A stretch of 64,000 nucleotides of DNA from Nonomuraea jabiensis (GCF_014204795.1 NZ_JACHMB010000001.1:11746501-11810500); one strand, 5' to 3'; counted from the stretch's first letter, positions 44,986-53,067 are shown. Made by a program: numbers and translations. Notes: generated by a model from the sequence alone, not told the origin.

Positions 44986-45052
44986 CGTCACTACGCACGT
45001 AAGAGCGCGCTGACTCGACCTCCCCGCCTGGAACGCCACGTGCGTAGTGACG
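44986..45052. repeat. 15-bp perfect inverted repeat, 37-nt spacer
   Basis: Arms cgtcactacgcacgt (44986-45000) and acgtgcgtagtgacg (45038-45052) are exact reverse complements. Between them nothing codes. It is too far from any intact gene end to be an obvious terminator and may be the footprint of a mobile element. The wider stretch 44385-45542 has no complete gene I can defend. Confidence 0.85.
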
Positions 45053-45176
45053 GTCGCATCACCCACGAGCCTCATGTTTCTTGCCGCACCCTGGAACTTC
45101 GCAGACATCCCGGAAACCGCGGATCTCCACAGGTCCGGGGCCTCGTGTCAGGCGCCAACGCGTGTAGTCGCGCCAC

Positions 45177-45398
45177 CTACTCGGCGACTGGCGGCGGTTT
45201 TGGGTGACGCGTGGAACCTCCGGGCCGGAGCTGACCATGATGACGGGCAGCTCGGGTAAGCCGATGAGTTGAGGTCACCTTGAACGTGCCGATGTCGGAG
45301 ACGGCGTCGTGCGTCTGCCAGTGCGGGCCCTGCCGGTGCCAGGCGTTGAGGACGCCATCGACGTCCAGCCGGATCAGCGGGCGGAGGTCTTCAGGCAT
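45177..45398 (-). pseudogene. HAD-like hydrolase remnant
   Basis: The first 20 residues after ATG 45398 (MPEDLRPLIRLDVDGVLNAW) match HAD-type proteins with the DVDGVLN nucleophile motif. About 40 codons later the frame diverges; family-like sequence (GLPELPVI) reappears in another frame around 45250, indicating frameshift and decay. The protein ends prematurely in Pro-rich nonsense. Confidence 0.6.
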
Positions 45399-45542
45399 CG
45401 GTCTTCTCTTCAGGTAGGGGCGGCAGGGGGAAACCAGGACCGCCAGTGGGATTACCTTCATCCGCAGCCGAGAACGCCGTCCTCATGACTGCGGTTGCCG
45501 CTCTCCAGCGTGAGGTGGCGCCACGAGAAGAGGAGCTCGACC

Positions 45543-45863
45543 ATGCCCAAGTACCTGCTGCAATCCACCTACACCACAGAAGGCTTGCGCGGGCTGCTGC
45601 GAGACGGCGGCACCGCACGTCGGCAAGCGGTCGAGCGCCTGGCGGAAAGCGTTGGCGGGCGAGTCGAGCAGATGTATTTCGCGTTCGGAGAGACGGACAC
45701 GTTCGTGATCATGGATCTGCCGAGCAATGCGGCCGAAGCTGCTTTGGGCCTCGCAGTGTCGGCGTCCGGGGCTGTGCGGACAAACACGATCGTCCTGCTG
45801 ACACCGGAGGAGATCGATGAGGCCACGCGGATGGAGGTGGCATACCGGGCTCCCGGCGCGTGA
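45543..45863 (+). CDS. GYD domain protein
   Basis: 106 residues, GAGGAG 9 nt before the ATG. Alpha/beta ferredoxin-like fold with YLLQSTYTTEGLRGLL and YFAFGETDTFVIMDLP typical of GYD-domain proteins, named after a conserved Gly-Tyr-Asp; here the element reads GETDTF. Small cytoplasmic proteins of unknown function, frequent in actinomycetes. It appears intact despite lying in a decayed region. Confidence 0.85.
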   Translation: MPKYLLQSTYTTEGLRGLLRDGGTARRQAVERLAESVGGRVEQMYFAFGETDTFVIMDLPSNAAEAALGLAVSASGAVRTNTIVLLTPEEIDEATRMEVAYRAPGA

Positions 45864-45961
45864 CAGCAGAGCGATCGCTGGCGCGGTCCGCTCATCGCTC
45901 CAAGAGCGGGAGCCGGTCACGAGGACCCGGAACGGGCGGGCTTCTGCCGGGATAGGGTTCG

Positions 45962-46384
45962 GCTCTCGGTCTGCGCAAATCGCGGCGCATGCTGGAACTG
46001 CCCAGGCTGGCGGCGCAAGCCCTCCGGCAACACCACGCCCGCCAAGCCGCCCACAAGCTCAAGGCCGGCGAGGCATGACAAGATCACAACCTGGTGTTCT
46101 GCACGAGCGTCGGCACCCAGCTCGACGCGTCAAACGTGCGACGGGCATTCCGCAAGATCACCAAGGAAGCGGGGATCGGATCCGCCTGGACGCCCCGCGA
46201 GCTGCGTCACTCGTTCGTCTCCATCATGAGCGACCAGGGCGTACCCATCGAGACCATCGCCGATCCCGTCGGGAACGCGGGCACCAGCGTCACGAAAGCG
46301 GTCTACCGGCTGCAGCTCAGGCCGGTGATCACCAAAGGTGCCCACACGATGAACATCATCTTGGGCGACAGCCGACACGGGTAG
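45962..46384 (+). pseudogene. tyrosine recombinase (integrase) C-terminal remnant with nonsense mutation
   Basis: The frame starting at 45962 reads LRKSRRMLELPRLAAQAL, typical of the catalytic domain of actinomycete integrases. It is broken by an in-frame TGA at 46076-46078, at a place where related proteins usually have Trp before QDHNLVF. It then continues with TPRELRHSFVSIMSDQG (HxxR-like box) and VGNAGTSVTKAVYR. The second catalytic His is Asn, the Tyr is kept. The N-terminal half is missing. It ends about 100 bp from the 3' end of tRNA-Val, the classic integration position. Confidence 0.8.
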
Positions 46385-46435
46385 AGAGTCCGAGTGAGAT
46401 GGCTCCCCGATTGGCTCCCATCGACTTCCAGACAC

Positions 46436-46468
46436 GAAAAATGGGGCTCCGGATCTCTCCGAAACCCC
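46436..46468 (-). terminator. rho-independent terminator of tRNA-Val(CAC)
   Basis: On the minus strand an 11-bp stem (two G-T pairs) with loop gaga is followed by a run of U (complement of the aaaaa at 46436-46441). It begins about 20 nt after the tRNA 3' end. Confidence 0.75.
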
Positions 46469-46486
46469 GTCTCACCTGCATCTTCG

Positions 46487-46561
46487 TGGTGGGCGATACT
46501 GGGATCGAACCAGTGACCTCTTCGGTGTGAACGAAGCGCTCTCCCGCTGAGCTAATCGCCC
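46487..46561 (-). tRNA. tRNA-Val (anticodon CAC)
   Basis: 75 nt including an encoded CCA. A 7-bp acceptor stem (GGGCGAT/ATCGCCC), D-arm AGCTCAGCGGGAGAGC, anticodon loop TT-CAC-AC closed by CTTCG/CGAAG, and T-arm GGTTCGATCC. It reads GTG codons. Its 3' end faces the integrase remnant, so it was probably an attachment site. Confidence 0.95.
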
Positions 46562-47099
46562 GCCCTGCCGGTCCCTCGCGGTGCCGACGGGGAAAACCAT
46601 ACCGCACTCTGGCACCTGCTGGCGAAGCGAAGCGATCGGGCGGTGGATGCAGGGTGGAGGCGAGGTGGTTCGCAGGTGGCTGTGCGGTTGCTCTGGGGTT
46701 GCTGAGGGGAGGATCGGGGGAGGTTCCGGGGTGAGGACGACGGGGCGGTGGGAGGGATTCAGGTGAAACGCGGCGGTTGCCCACCGGCGGGGTGGGTCGG
46801 TGGCATACCATCGTCCTGTTCCGTTAGGCACCGATCGCGATCTTTTGGTGAGAAACGTTCATGGTCGGGGTGGCGGGACAGGCTCCACAACGCGCAAAAC
46901 CCTCGTAAATACGACCCGATTTGATCACGTTTAGCCTGGTAGATGCCTAAATGTCCAGCTGTGATGTGCGTTACAGAAGGCCCCTGGAGCGGAATCTTTC
47001 CTACAGGTTTCTTCGTTCCGCGTCATAGCTCAGGACGAAGTCCGTCAGAGCAGTGAAAGCCCCGAAGAGGGGACCTACGACAAAAAGGTTTGGCTGACG
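46562..47099. other. 538-bp intergenic region upstream of ssgB and tRNA-Val
   Basis: No supported gene. It holds the promoters of tRNA-Val(CAC) on the minus strand and of ssgB on the plus strand. The right 230 bp (from about 46850) are less GC-rich than the surroundings, with AT-rich stretches such as cgtaaatacgacccgatt, suggesting a regulated promoter. No exact sigma consensus is claimed. Confidence 0.5.
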
Positions 47100-47516
47100 A
47101 TGCACAGCACCACCGTCTCCGCCGAGCTTGGCCTTCGGCTTGTGGTCCCCGACCGTACTACCGTCCCCCTGCTCGCCGGACTGAGTTACACAGCCGACGA
47201 TCCTTACGCCATACGCATGGCCTTCCACGTGGGGAATGACGAGCCGGTCGAGTGGATCTTTGCTCGCGAACTGCTCACTGTGGGCATCGTGAGGCGTGTC
47301 GGCGACGGCGACGTGCAGGTGTGGCCCGCGCGTGCCGATGGCGAGCGCACGCTGCACATCAGCCTCACGTCCCCGTTCGGGCAGGCGCTCTTCGAGGTGC
47401 CGCTGGCCCCGCTCACGGAGTTTCTCCACCGTACGTACGAGAAGGTCCCCGCGGGCCGTGAGACGGACTACATGGACCTCGACGCCGAGCTGACCAATAT
47501 GCTCTGGCCCTCCTGA
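47100..47516 (+). CDS. ssgB: SsgA/SsgB family sporulation and cell-division regulator
   Basis: 138 residues. Matches the SsgA-like protein family along its length: ELGLRLVVPDRTTVPLLAGLSY, DPYAIRMAFHVG, VEWIFARELLTVG, DVQVWPAR and SPFGQALFEVP. In Streptomyces SsgB brings FtsZ to septation sites in aerial hyphae. SsgB is the most conserved member, which fits best, but other SsgA-like proteins cannot be ruled out. The nearest purine-rich sequence is AAAAAGG, 12 nt before the ATG. The insertion sequence begins within ten bases after the stop. Confidence 0.9.
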   Translation: MHSTTVSAELGLRLVVPDRTTVPLLAGLSYTADDPYAIRMAFHVGNDEPVEWIFARELLTVGIVRRVGDGDVQVWPARADGERTLHISLTSPFGQALFEVPLAPLTEFLHRTYEKVPAGRETDYMDLDAELTNMLWPS

Positions 47517-47524
47517 CCCGCTAG

Positions 47525-49244
47525 CCCCGTTTTCCGCATGTGAGCGATCTTCAGCGGAGGTCTCGTGGATCGATGTCGAGGAGGTCCAGGAGATGGAGTT
47601 GAAGATCGGTGGGTTGCGGGATGGTCGGGGGTGACTGCCCGATGCCCGGGATCAGCCGGATGCCGGCCAGCGCGTCCAGGACGAGCTTGCCGGTGGGAAC
47701 GGCGGGCCTGCCGGCGTACAACCCGTCGACCTTGGTCGCTCCGCGGGCGGCCAGTGCGAGGCGGACTTGGCGTTCGATCAGGCAGAAGATGAGCAGGGCC
47801 AGGCAGATGACGGTGATCAGCGCGTTGATGCGGCGGTTGTTCTTGAGGTACAGGTTGGTGACGGCCAGCGGGCCTTTGAACGCCTGGTAGCGGCGCTCGA
47901 CGGCTTCCTGGCCTTTGTAGTGGCGCAGCACTTGTTCGGTATCGGCCTGACGTGGGTCGAGGTTGGTCAGCAAGGCGTACCAGCCGTCGGTGGCGGCTTC
48001 AGCGTCCAGGGCGTGGGCGTCGAAGTGCCAGGCGAGGGTGGGCTTGCCGGTGAGCCGGTCGGTGCCGGTCTCAGCGGTCAGGTAGGCGCTCACCCGGCGG
48101 GCGCGGCCGATCGCGGTGATCCGGTCGGTGACCGCCTGCTCGTCGGGATAGTGGCGGCTGCCCAGGCCGCGTTCCAGCCGGACCAGATCTTCGCGAGCCC
48201 GATCCAGCTTCTTGGCCCGGGCGCTGGCGGCCGCCTGGGCGCGGGCCGAGGAATGCACGAAGATGCGCCGCAGCCTCAGCACCGGGTCGTTCTTGCGCGG
48301 CCCGGCCAGCGTCATGGTGTCTTCGTGCACGTGCCAGACGCCGCGCCGGTCGGCGCTCTTGCCGGCGTCGCGGGCGGCGATGTAATCCACCGGCCGGGCC
48401 GTGGCCAGATCGAGGCCGGCCAGCGTCTGGGCGCTGATGAACATCTTGGAGGCGGGGGCGATGAAACCCACCTCATCGGCGATCATCGCGGCCAGGTTGG
48501 CGTAAGAGATCAGCTTGGAATCGCCGACCATGAGGACCTGCTGCGGGCCGGCCAGCCGTTGCAGGGCCTGCATAGCGCCGATGACCTGGGCCACTTCCCC
48601 TGCGGCGCCGTCGTAGGCACGGTGAAAGACCGGGATCGCGCCGTCGGAGCTGACGGCGATCCCGCTTTGGATCTGCTTCAGATCCGGCCGCCGGTCCTTG
48701 GGATGACCGAACCTGGGTCGTGCGAAGCCGGACTCGGCATCGTCGTAGTCGCCGTGCAGCGAGATCGAGGTCATGTCCCAGTGCAAGCGGGTCACGTCGA
48801 TACCGAACGCCTCGATCGCGGCCAGCCCGACCGATCCGACGAGCTGATCCAGATGCGGGGCGATGGCATCCAGAGCACGCCCGATCCGGTCATCGTTCAG
48901 CAACTCGGGCTCGACGCCGAACGCCTCACCCACCGCCCACTGCCTGGCCCATGCCTGGACGTGCACCAGCGGAGCGGGCGAGGTCAGCCGGTTGGCCACC
49001 AGCACCTCGATCACCTGGCCATGAGTCAGCTCTGCGGTATCGCGTACGGGGCAGGCCGCATCCACCAGCTCCCGGATCCGCAGCCGGGAGCAGAACCCTG
49101 CCACCACCGGTAACGCTCCCAGTATCTTCTCGACACTGGCCCGACCCCACTCCGCGCGCTGTCTCACCAGCCAGGTCATACCGCGACAACGATCACCACA
49201 GCAACCCAGCGATCTTCAAACAACCTCACATGCGGAAAACGGGG
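47525..49244 (-). mobile_element. IS1634-like insertion sequence, about 1.72 kb
   Basis: A single transposase gene is bounded by perfect terminal inverted repeats: ccccgttttccgcatgtgag (47525-47544) and its complement (49225-49244). The flanks are gctag on the left and ctagc on the right, so a palindromic 4-6 bp target (CTAG or GCTAGC) was duplicated; its palindromy prevents fixing the exact border. The element looks complete and possibly active. Confidence 0.93.
47551..49179 (-). CDS. IS1634/IS4-type DDE transposase
   Basis: 542 residues, complete. DDE residues: Asp in LHWDMTSISLHG, Asp in VLMVGDSKLIS, and Glu in the late motif YKGQEAVERRYQAFKG, which has the Y-x-x-R-x-x-x-E-type signature of the IS4 group. 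The later stretch VTNLYLKNNRRINALI is typical of IS1634. No frameshift or stop interrupts it. Confidence 0.92.
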   Translation of the reverse strand: MTWLVRQRAEWGRASVEKILGALPVVAGFCSRLRIRELVDAACPVRDTAELTHGQVIEVLVANRLTSPAPLVHVQAWARQWAVGEAFGVEPELLNDDRIGRALDAIAPHLDQLVGSVGLAAIEAFGIDVTRLHWDMTSISLHGDYDDAESGFARPRFGHPKDRRPDLKQIQSGIAVSSDGAIPVFHRAYDGAAGEVAQVIGAMQALQRLAGPQQVLMVGDSKLISYANLAAMIADEVGFIAPASKMFISAQTLAGLDLATARPVDYIAARDAGKSADRRGVWHVHEDTMTLAGPRKNDPVLRLRRIFVHSSARAQAAASARAKKLDRAREDLVRLERGLGSRHYPDEQAVTDRITAIGRARRVSAYLTAETGTDRLTGKPTLAWHFDAHALDAEAATDGWYALLTNLDPRQADTEQVLRHYKGQEAVERRYQAFKGPLAVTNLYLKNNRRINALITVICLALLIFCLIERQVRLALAARGATKVDGLYAGRPAVPTGKLVLDALAGIRLIPGIGQSPPTIPQPTDLQLHLLDLLDIDPRDLR

Positions 49245-49907
49245 CTAGCCAGGCAGCGTTTCCAGGACTTTGCGCATGCGGGCGATCTCGATGCTCTGAC
49301 CCGAGTACACGTCCTTCGCCATCAGCCGCATGCGCTGGTCCCGGCCGGTGGCCAGCTCCTCCCCCGCCATCTTGACCGCTCCCTCGTGGTGCCTGGTCAT
49401 CAGCTGCAGGAACATGCGGTCGAAGGCCGCCCCCTTGCTCGCGCGCAGCGCGTTCAGCTCCTCGGGCGTCGCCATGCCGTACCCTGCCGCCTGGGTGTGC
49501 GTGTGACCGTCCGGGGCGGAGCGGCCGAGCTCGGCCAGCCAGCTCGTCATGGCCTTGATCTCCGGGGTCTGGGCGGCGGTGATCTGGCGGGCGAACGCGC
49601 GGATGGTCTCCGTGGTCGTACGGTCGTTCACCAGTGAGGTCATCTCCAGGGCCTGGCGGTGGTGGGGGATCATGGCCTCGGCGAAGCGCACGTCCGAGGC
49701 CACCGTCGGCCTGGGCGTCTGCCCGACCCGCTCCCCCGGCGTCGCGGTACGGCCCGGCGCCCCGGGACTCCCCGGCACGAGCACCGGCGCCCCCGTGCCC
49801 ACGGGGGAAGGACCGGCGGGCTCCTGAGAGCAGGCGGCAAGGACGATTGTGGTCACAACTGTGATGAAGACCGCACGCGGGCGCGTACCCACTGACATAG
49901 CTTCCAT
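49245..49907 (-). CDS. DUF305 family lipoprotein
   Basis: About 220 residues. Lipoprotein signal peptide with lipobox LAAC (TIVLAACS), a Pro/Gly-rich linker, then a DUF305 helical-bundle domain with paired histidines: MIPHHRQALEM and LMTRHHEGAVKMA. The His pairs suggest metal (copper or iron) binding in the exported space. Two starts are possible, ATG 49907 or 49898. Its TAG stop lies inside the CTAG at the right edge of the insertion sequence. Divergent from the LVIVD gene, with which DUF305 genes often pair. Confidence 0.9.
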   Translation of the reverse strand: MEAMSVGTRPRAVFITVVTTIVLAACSQEPAGPSPVGTGAPVLVPGSPGAPGRTATPGERVGQTPRPTVASDVRFAEAMIPHHRQALEMTSLVNDRTTTETIRAFARQITAAQTPEIKAMTSWLAELGRSAPDGHTHTQAAGYGMATPEELNALRASKGAAFDRMFLQLMTRHHEGAVKMAGEELATGRDQRMRLMAKDVYSGQSIEIARMRKVLETLPG

Positions 49908-49937
49908 AGTGAACTACGAGACAAAGGGGAATGCGCG

Positions 49938-51320
49938 TTGATCTCTGCCAAGTTGCGCGGAGCGTTGTTGTGTACGGTGCTGCTGTTAACCTCGGCCTGC
50001 GCCGCGGGACAGACGGCGTCCGGGGCCTCGACGCCCGACACCTCCACGCAGAAGACCAGCGCTCCAGCCGGCAAACCGTCCTCCACCAGTGACGTGATGA
50101 CGAGCGACAACGTCAAACTCGTCGCCCAGATGCCCCGGCCCGCCCCGCTGAACGGCCGGGACGACATCAACACCGACCTGGCGTTCCAGGGTGACTACGC
50201 GTTCGTGGGAAACTTCGGCGGGTTCGCGATCTACGACATCAGCAACCCGACCAAACCTCAGCTGGTGAGCACGGTGTCCTGCCCGGCCCAGCAGAATGAC
50301 GTCTCCGTCTACGGCGACCTGCTCATCCTGTCGATCGACGAGCCGCGCGACGGCGAGGGGTGCGACTCGAGCGAGGGCAGCCGGGACTGGGAGGGGCTGC
50401 GCATCTTCGACATCAGCGACAAGAAGAGCCCCAAGTATCTGAGCGCGGTCAGGACCGACTGCGGCTCGCACACGCACACGATGGTCCCCGCCGGGGAAAC
50501 GCTCTACGTGTACGTCTCCTCGCCCGGCCCCGAGCCCGAGTCGAAGACCTGCCCCCCGCCCCACGAGCTCATCCAGATCGTAGAGATCCCGACCAAGTCG
50601 CCTCAGTCCGCAAAAATCGTGGCGAAGCCGGATATCTTCCCTGAGCGGCAGCACTCCGAGCTCGCCTCCGGCTGCCACGACATCACCGCGTACCCCGAGA
50701 AGAAGCTGGCCGCGGCCGCCTGCTTCGGCGACGGCGTGCTCCTCGACATCTCCGACCCGGTCCATCCGAAGGTGCTCCAGCAGATCACCGACACGGAGAA
50801 CTTCCAGATCTGGCACTCGGCGACGTTCAACAACGATGCCACGAAGGTCGTGTTCAGCGACGAGCTGGGCGGCGGCGGCCAGGCCACGTGCGACAAGAAC
50901 ACGCCGCGCACGAAGGGCGCGGACGCCGTGTACGACATCGTGGGCGGCAAGCTGGAGCGGCGCGGATACTTCAAGATCCCCCGGGATCAGCAGGAGAACG
51001 AGAACTGCGTGGCCCACAACGGCTCCCTGATCCCGGTGCCGGGCAAGGACATCATGGTGCAGTCGTGGTACCAGGGCGGGGTGTCGATCTGGGACTTCAC
51101 CGACTCGGTCAACCCGAAGGAGATCGGCTACTTCGAACGTGGGCCGTTCCCGGGTGGCGGCATCGCCGGGTCGTGGTCGGCGTACTACTACAACGGGTAC
51201 ATCTACTCCAGCGACATCATGGCGGGGCTGGACGTCCTGGAGATCAACGACCCTCTCACTGATCCGGCCAAGAAGGTCAAGATGGACGACTTCAACGTCC
51301 AGACCCAGAAGTCGTACTGA
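49938..51320 (+). CDS. LVIVD-repeat lipoprotein
   Basis: 460 residues from TTG 49938, preceded by AGGGGA; the nearby ATG at 49931 is out of frame. Signal peptide with lipobox TSAC (LLLTSACAAG). The body has repeated blades ending in Y-D-I-S-N/D (GFAIYDISNPTKPQ, LRIFDISDKKSPK, VLLDISDPVHPK, VSIWDFTDSVNPK), the LVIVD beta-propeller pattern. Cysteines are frequent, in keeping with an extracytoplasmic protein. Function unknown; possible partner of the DUF305 protein. Confidence 0.9.
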   Translation: MISAKLRGALLCTVLLLTSACAAGQTASGASTPDTSTQKTSAPAGKPSSTSDVMTSDNVKLVAQMPRPAPLNGRDDINTDLAFQGDYAFVGNFGGFAIYDISNPTKPQLVSTVSCPAQQNDVSVYGDLLILSIDEPRDGEGCDSSEGSRDWEGLRIFDISDKKSPKYLSAVRTDCGSHTHTMVPAGETLYVYVSSPGPEPESKTCPPPHELIQIVEIPTKSPQSAKIVAKPDIFPERQHSELASGCHDITAYPEKKLAAAACFGDGVLLDISDPVHPKVLQQITDTENFQIWHSATFNNDATKVVFSDELGGGGQATCDKNTPRTKGADAVYDIVGGKLERRGYFKIPRDQQENENCVAHNGSLIPVPGKDIMVQSWYQGGVSIWDFTDSVNPKEIGYFERGPFPGGGIAGSWSAYYYNGYIYSSDIMAGLDVLEINDPLTDPAKKVKMDDFNVQTQKSY

Positions 51321-51483
51321 GTCGGGGGGCTGCGTAGTCGGCCGCTCCCCCGGGCGCCGTCCCTCGCGGGCTGTCCCTCTTGTCCGCGCTGAGGCCCCGT
51401 CTGGGGCACCGTCTGGGGCACCGTCATCCCGTGACGATGCCCGCCGGGTGAGGGCAATGGCCTGGTCGGTGGGCGTCGAGTGA

Positions 51484-51611
51484 GGGTGGCGGGCCGGTCG
51501 GTCGCCGCCGGGTCAGGGTGGCGGGCCGGTCGGTCGCCGCCGGGTCAGGGTGGCGGGCCGGTCGGTCGCCGCCGGGTCAGGGTGGCGGGCCGGTCGGTCG
51601 CCGCCGCATGA
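51484..51611. repeat. 32-bp minisatellite, four units
   Basis: Three exact copies of a 32-bp unit beginning gggtggcgggccggtcggtc (51484, 51516, 51548) and a fourth diverging after 26 bp. Degenerate copies continue to about 51710. No spacers separate the units, so it is not a CRISPR array. The surrounding gap 51321-51829 holds no convincing gene. Confidence 0.95.
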
Positions 51612-51783
51612 GGGCGGTTGGGCGATCGGCGCCAGGTGAGGGGAGCGGGTCGGTCGGTCCGTCGCCGCGTGCGGGTGGCCAGCCGGTCCGTCGCCGCCAG
51701 GGTGGGGCAGCGGGGCAGTCGGGGCGCGCCCGGGTGTGGGTGGTGGGGCGCGGGTGGGAGTTGTGTGATCAAGGCGGAACAGC

Positions 51784-51823
51784 AAAAGCCCCAGTCCCGG
51801 CAGGTGCCGTGGGCTGGGGCTTT
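51784..51823 (-). terminator. rho-independent terminator of the tRNA operon
   Basis: Outer 10-bp stem AAAGCCCCAG/CTGGGGCTTT, with an inner 4-bp stem and a small bulge. In the minus direction it is followed by UUUU-rich sequence and lies seven bases after the CCA of tRNA-Val(GAC). Confidence 0.85.
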
Positions 51824-51829
51824 GGAGCA

Positions 51830-51904
51830 TGGTGGACGATACTGGGATTGAACCAGTGACCTCTTCCGTGTCAGGGAAGCGCTCTCCCGCTGAGCTAATC
51901 GTCC
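51830..51904 (-). tRNA. tRNA-Val (anticodon GAC)
   Basis: 75 nt with encoded CCA. Acceptor GGACGAT/ATCGTCC, anticodon loop CT-GAC-AC closed by CTTCC/GGAAG, T-arm GGTTCAATCC. Last gene of the three-tRNA operon. It is closely similar in its D- and T-arms to tRNA-Val(CAC) at 46.5 kb. Confidence 0.95.
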
Positions 51905-51909
51905 TTGTG

Positions 51910-51980
51910 AGGTGGCGACGGGATTTGAACCCGTGTGGACGGCTTTGCAGGCCGCTGCCTCGCCTCTCGGCCACGCCACC
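51910..51980 (-). tRNA. tRNA-Cys (anticodon GCA)
   Basis: 71 nt without encoded CCA. Acceptor GGTGGCG/CGCCACC with discriminator U, the identity base of tRNA-Cys; anticodon loop CT-GCA-AA; T-arm GGTTCAAATCC. Middle gene of the operon, five bases before tRNA-Val. Confidence 0.93.
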
Positions 51981-51995
51981 GAGCCGGAAGCTCCG

Positions 51996-52067
51996 AGCGG
52001 AAGACGGGATTCGAACCCGCGACCCTCACCTTGGCAAGGTGATGCTCTACCACTGAGCCACTTCCGC
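51996..52067 (-). tRNA. tRNA-Gly (anticodon GCC)
   Basis: 72 nt without encoded CCA. Acceptor GCGGAAG/CTTCCGC, discriminator U, anticodon loop TT-GCC-AA closed by TCACC/GGTGA, T-arm GGTTCGAATCC. First gene of the operon. Confidence 0.95.
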
Positions 52068-52099
52068 ATCCGCCCCCGTCTAACCGGGGCGACGAGAGA

Positions 52100-52128
52100 A
52101 CTCTAGCGAATCCTGGCCGAGTACCCAA
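52100..52128 (-). promoter_or_regulatory. vegetative promoter of the tRNA Gly-Cys-Val operon
   Basis: On the minus strand, -35 TTGGGT (52128-52123) and -10 TAGAGT (52105-52100) are separated by exactly 17 bp. Transcription would begin near 52093, about 25 nt before tRNA-Gly. Both boxes fit the principal sigma consensus of actinomycetes. Confidence 0.7.
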
Positions 52129-52149
52129 ACTGGATTACGCTCGCCCAGG

Positions 52150-52875
52150 TCACGTGTGACCCCCGTTAACGGTGATGCGCTGGCCGGTGACGAACGCGCC
52201 ACCCTCCGAGGCGAGGAACGAGACGGCCGCCGCGATGTCGTCCGGCGTGCCCATACGCCCCAGGGGCACCTCCGCGAGGTAGCCGCTCTCGTCGAGGCCC
52301 GCGTGCCGCTCCACCGGGATCCAGCCGGGGGCGACGACATTGACCGTGATGCCGTGCGGGCCCAGTTCGCGGGCCCAGACCTCGGTCATGGCGTGCTGGG
52401 CGCTCTTTGCCGCGGTATAGGCGGACATGCTGGGCAGTTTGCGGTCCACCACGTCCGAACCGATCTGGATGACGCGTCCACCGCCGTGTTCCTTCATGCC
52501 CGGCAGTGCCGCCTGCACCAGCAGTGTCGGGCTCTTGACGAAGAACTCGAGCTGGTCGAGCTGCGCCTGCCAGGTGAGGTCCTCCAGGGCGATCAACGGC
52601 TGCGGGCCGGTCGCGTTGACCACCAGGACGTGGACCGGGCCGAGGCGTTCGGTGACGCCCGTGACCAGCGCCGACACGTCGGGCTCGTGCGTGACGTCGG
52701 CGGGGAACGCCTCCGCGGTGCCGCCCGCGGCCCGGATCTCGTCCACCACCCTCGTGGCGCCGGCGGCGTTCCGGTTGTAGTTGACGGCGACGGCCAGGCC
52801 GTCGGCGGCCAGCCTGCGCGCGATCACGGCACCCAGGCCGCGCGACGCGCCGGTCACGAGAGCAACTGCTGTCAT
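52150..52875 (-). CDS. short-chain dehydrogenase/reductase
   Basis: 241 residues. TGASRGLG loop, NAT in place of the usual NNA-G motif, catalytic Ser in IGSDVVDRK and the Y-x3-K pair in AYTAAKSA; C-terminal VTGQRITVNGG is typical of FabG-like enzymes. NADPH-dependent reductase of unknown substrate. ATG 52875 opens the Rossmann fold. It ends about 22 bp upstream of the tRNA promoter. Confidence 0.9.
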   Translation of the reverse strand: MTAVALVTGASRGLGAVIARRLAADGLAVAVNYNRNAAGATRVVDEIRAAGGTAEAFPADVTHEPDVSALVTGVTERLGPVHVLVVNATGPQPLIALEDLTWQAQLDQLEFFVKSPTLLVQAALPGMKEHGGGRVIQIGSDVVDRKLPSMSAYTAAKSAQHAMTEVWARELGPHGITVNVVAPGWIPVERHAGLDESGYLAEVPLGRMGTPDDIAAAVSFLASEGGAFVTGQRITVNGGHT

Positions 52876-52921
52876 GAGATCCGACTCTAGCGACGGGCTG
52901 GGCTCTGGCGACCAGCTCGTC

Positions 52922-53046
52922 GAGCACCCCGGGCAAGGGCCTCGCGACGCGAAGTCGAGCGCCCCGGGCAAAGACCCCGCGACGCGAACGCCACCGGCCC
53001 AGACTGGGAGGCCCTGAGCACGGGCCCGGACTGGGAGGCCCTGAGC
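52922..53046. repeat. two pairs of imperfect short direct repeats
   Basis: A 32-bp unit (gagcaccccgggcaagggcc..., 52922 and 52957) is repeated with five or six changes, and an 18-bp unit gactgggaggccctgagc (53002 and 53029) is repeated exactly with a 27-bp period. They fill the gap between the SDR and the ferritin-like gene. Confidence 0.8.
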
Positions 53047-53067
53047 GCGGTGAGCGCCGTAGGCCGG

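Noticed and set aside
44434..45108. 225-codon frame in the decayed region
   Set aside because: Composition changes along its length, it has no start signal, and the only family-like part (CAACKH) is short; treated as possible remnant of a broken gene.
51484..51710. Possible CRISPR array
   Set aside because: The 32-bp units are directly contiguous with no unique spacers, and no cas genes are nearby.
46487..51904. The two tRNA-Val genes as attachment-site duplicates of one island
   Set aside because: They have different anticodons and acceptor stems and both are complete tRNAs with encoded CCA, so they are distinct genes, not an att duplication.
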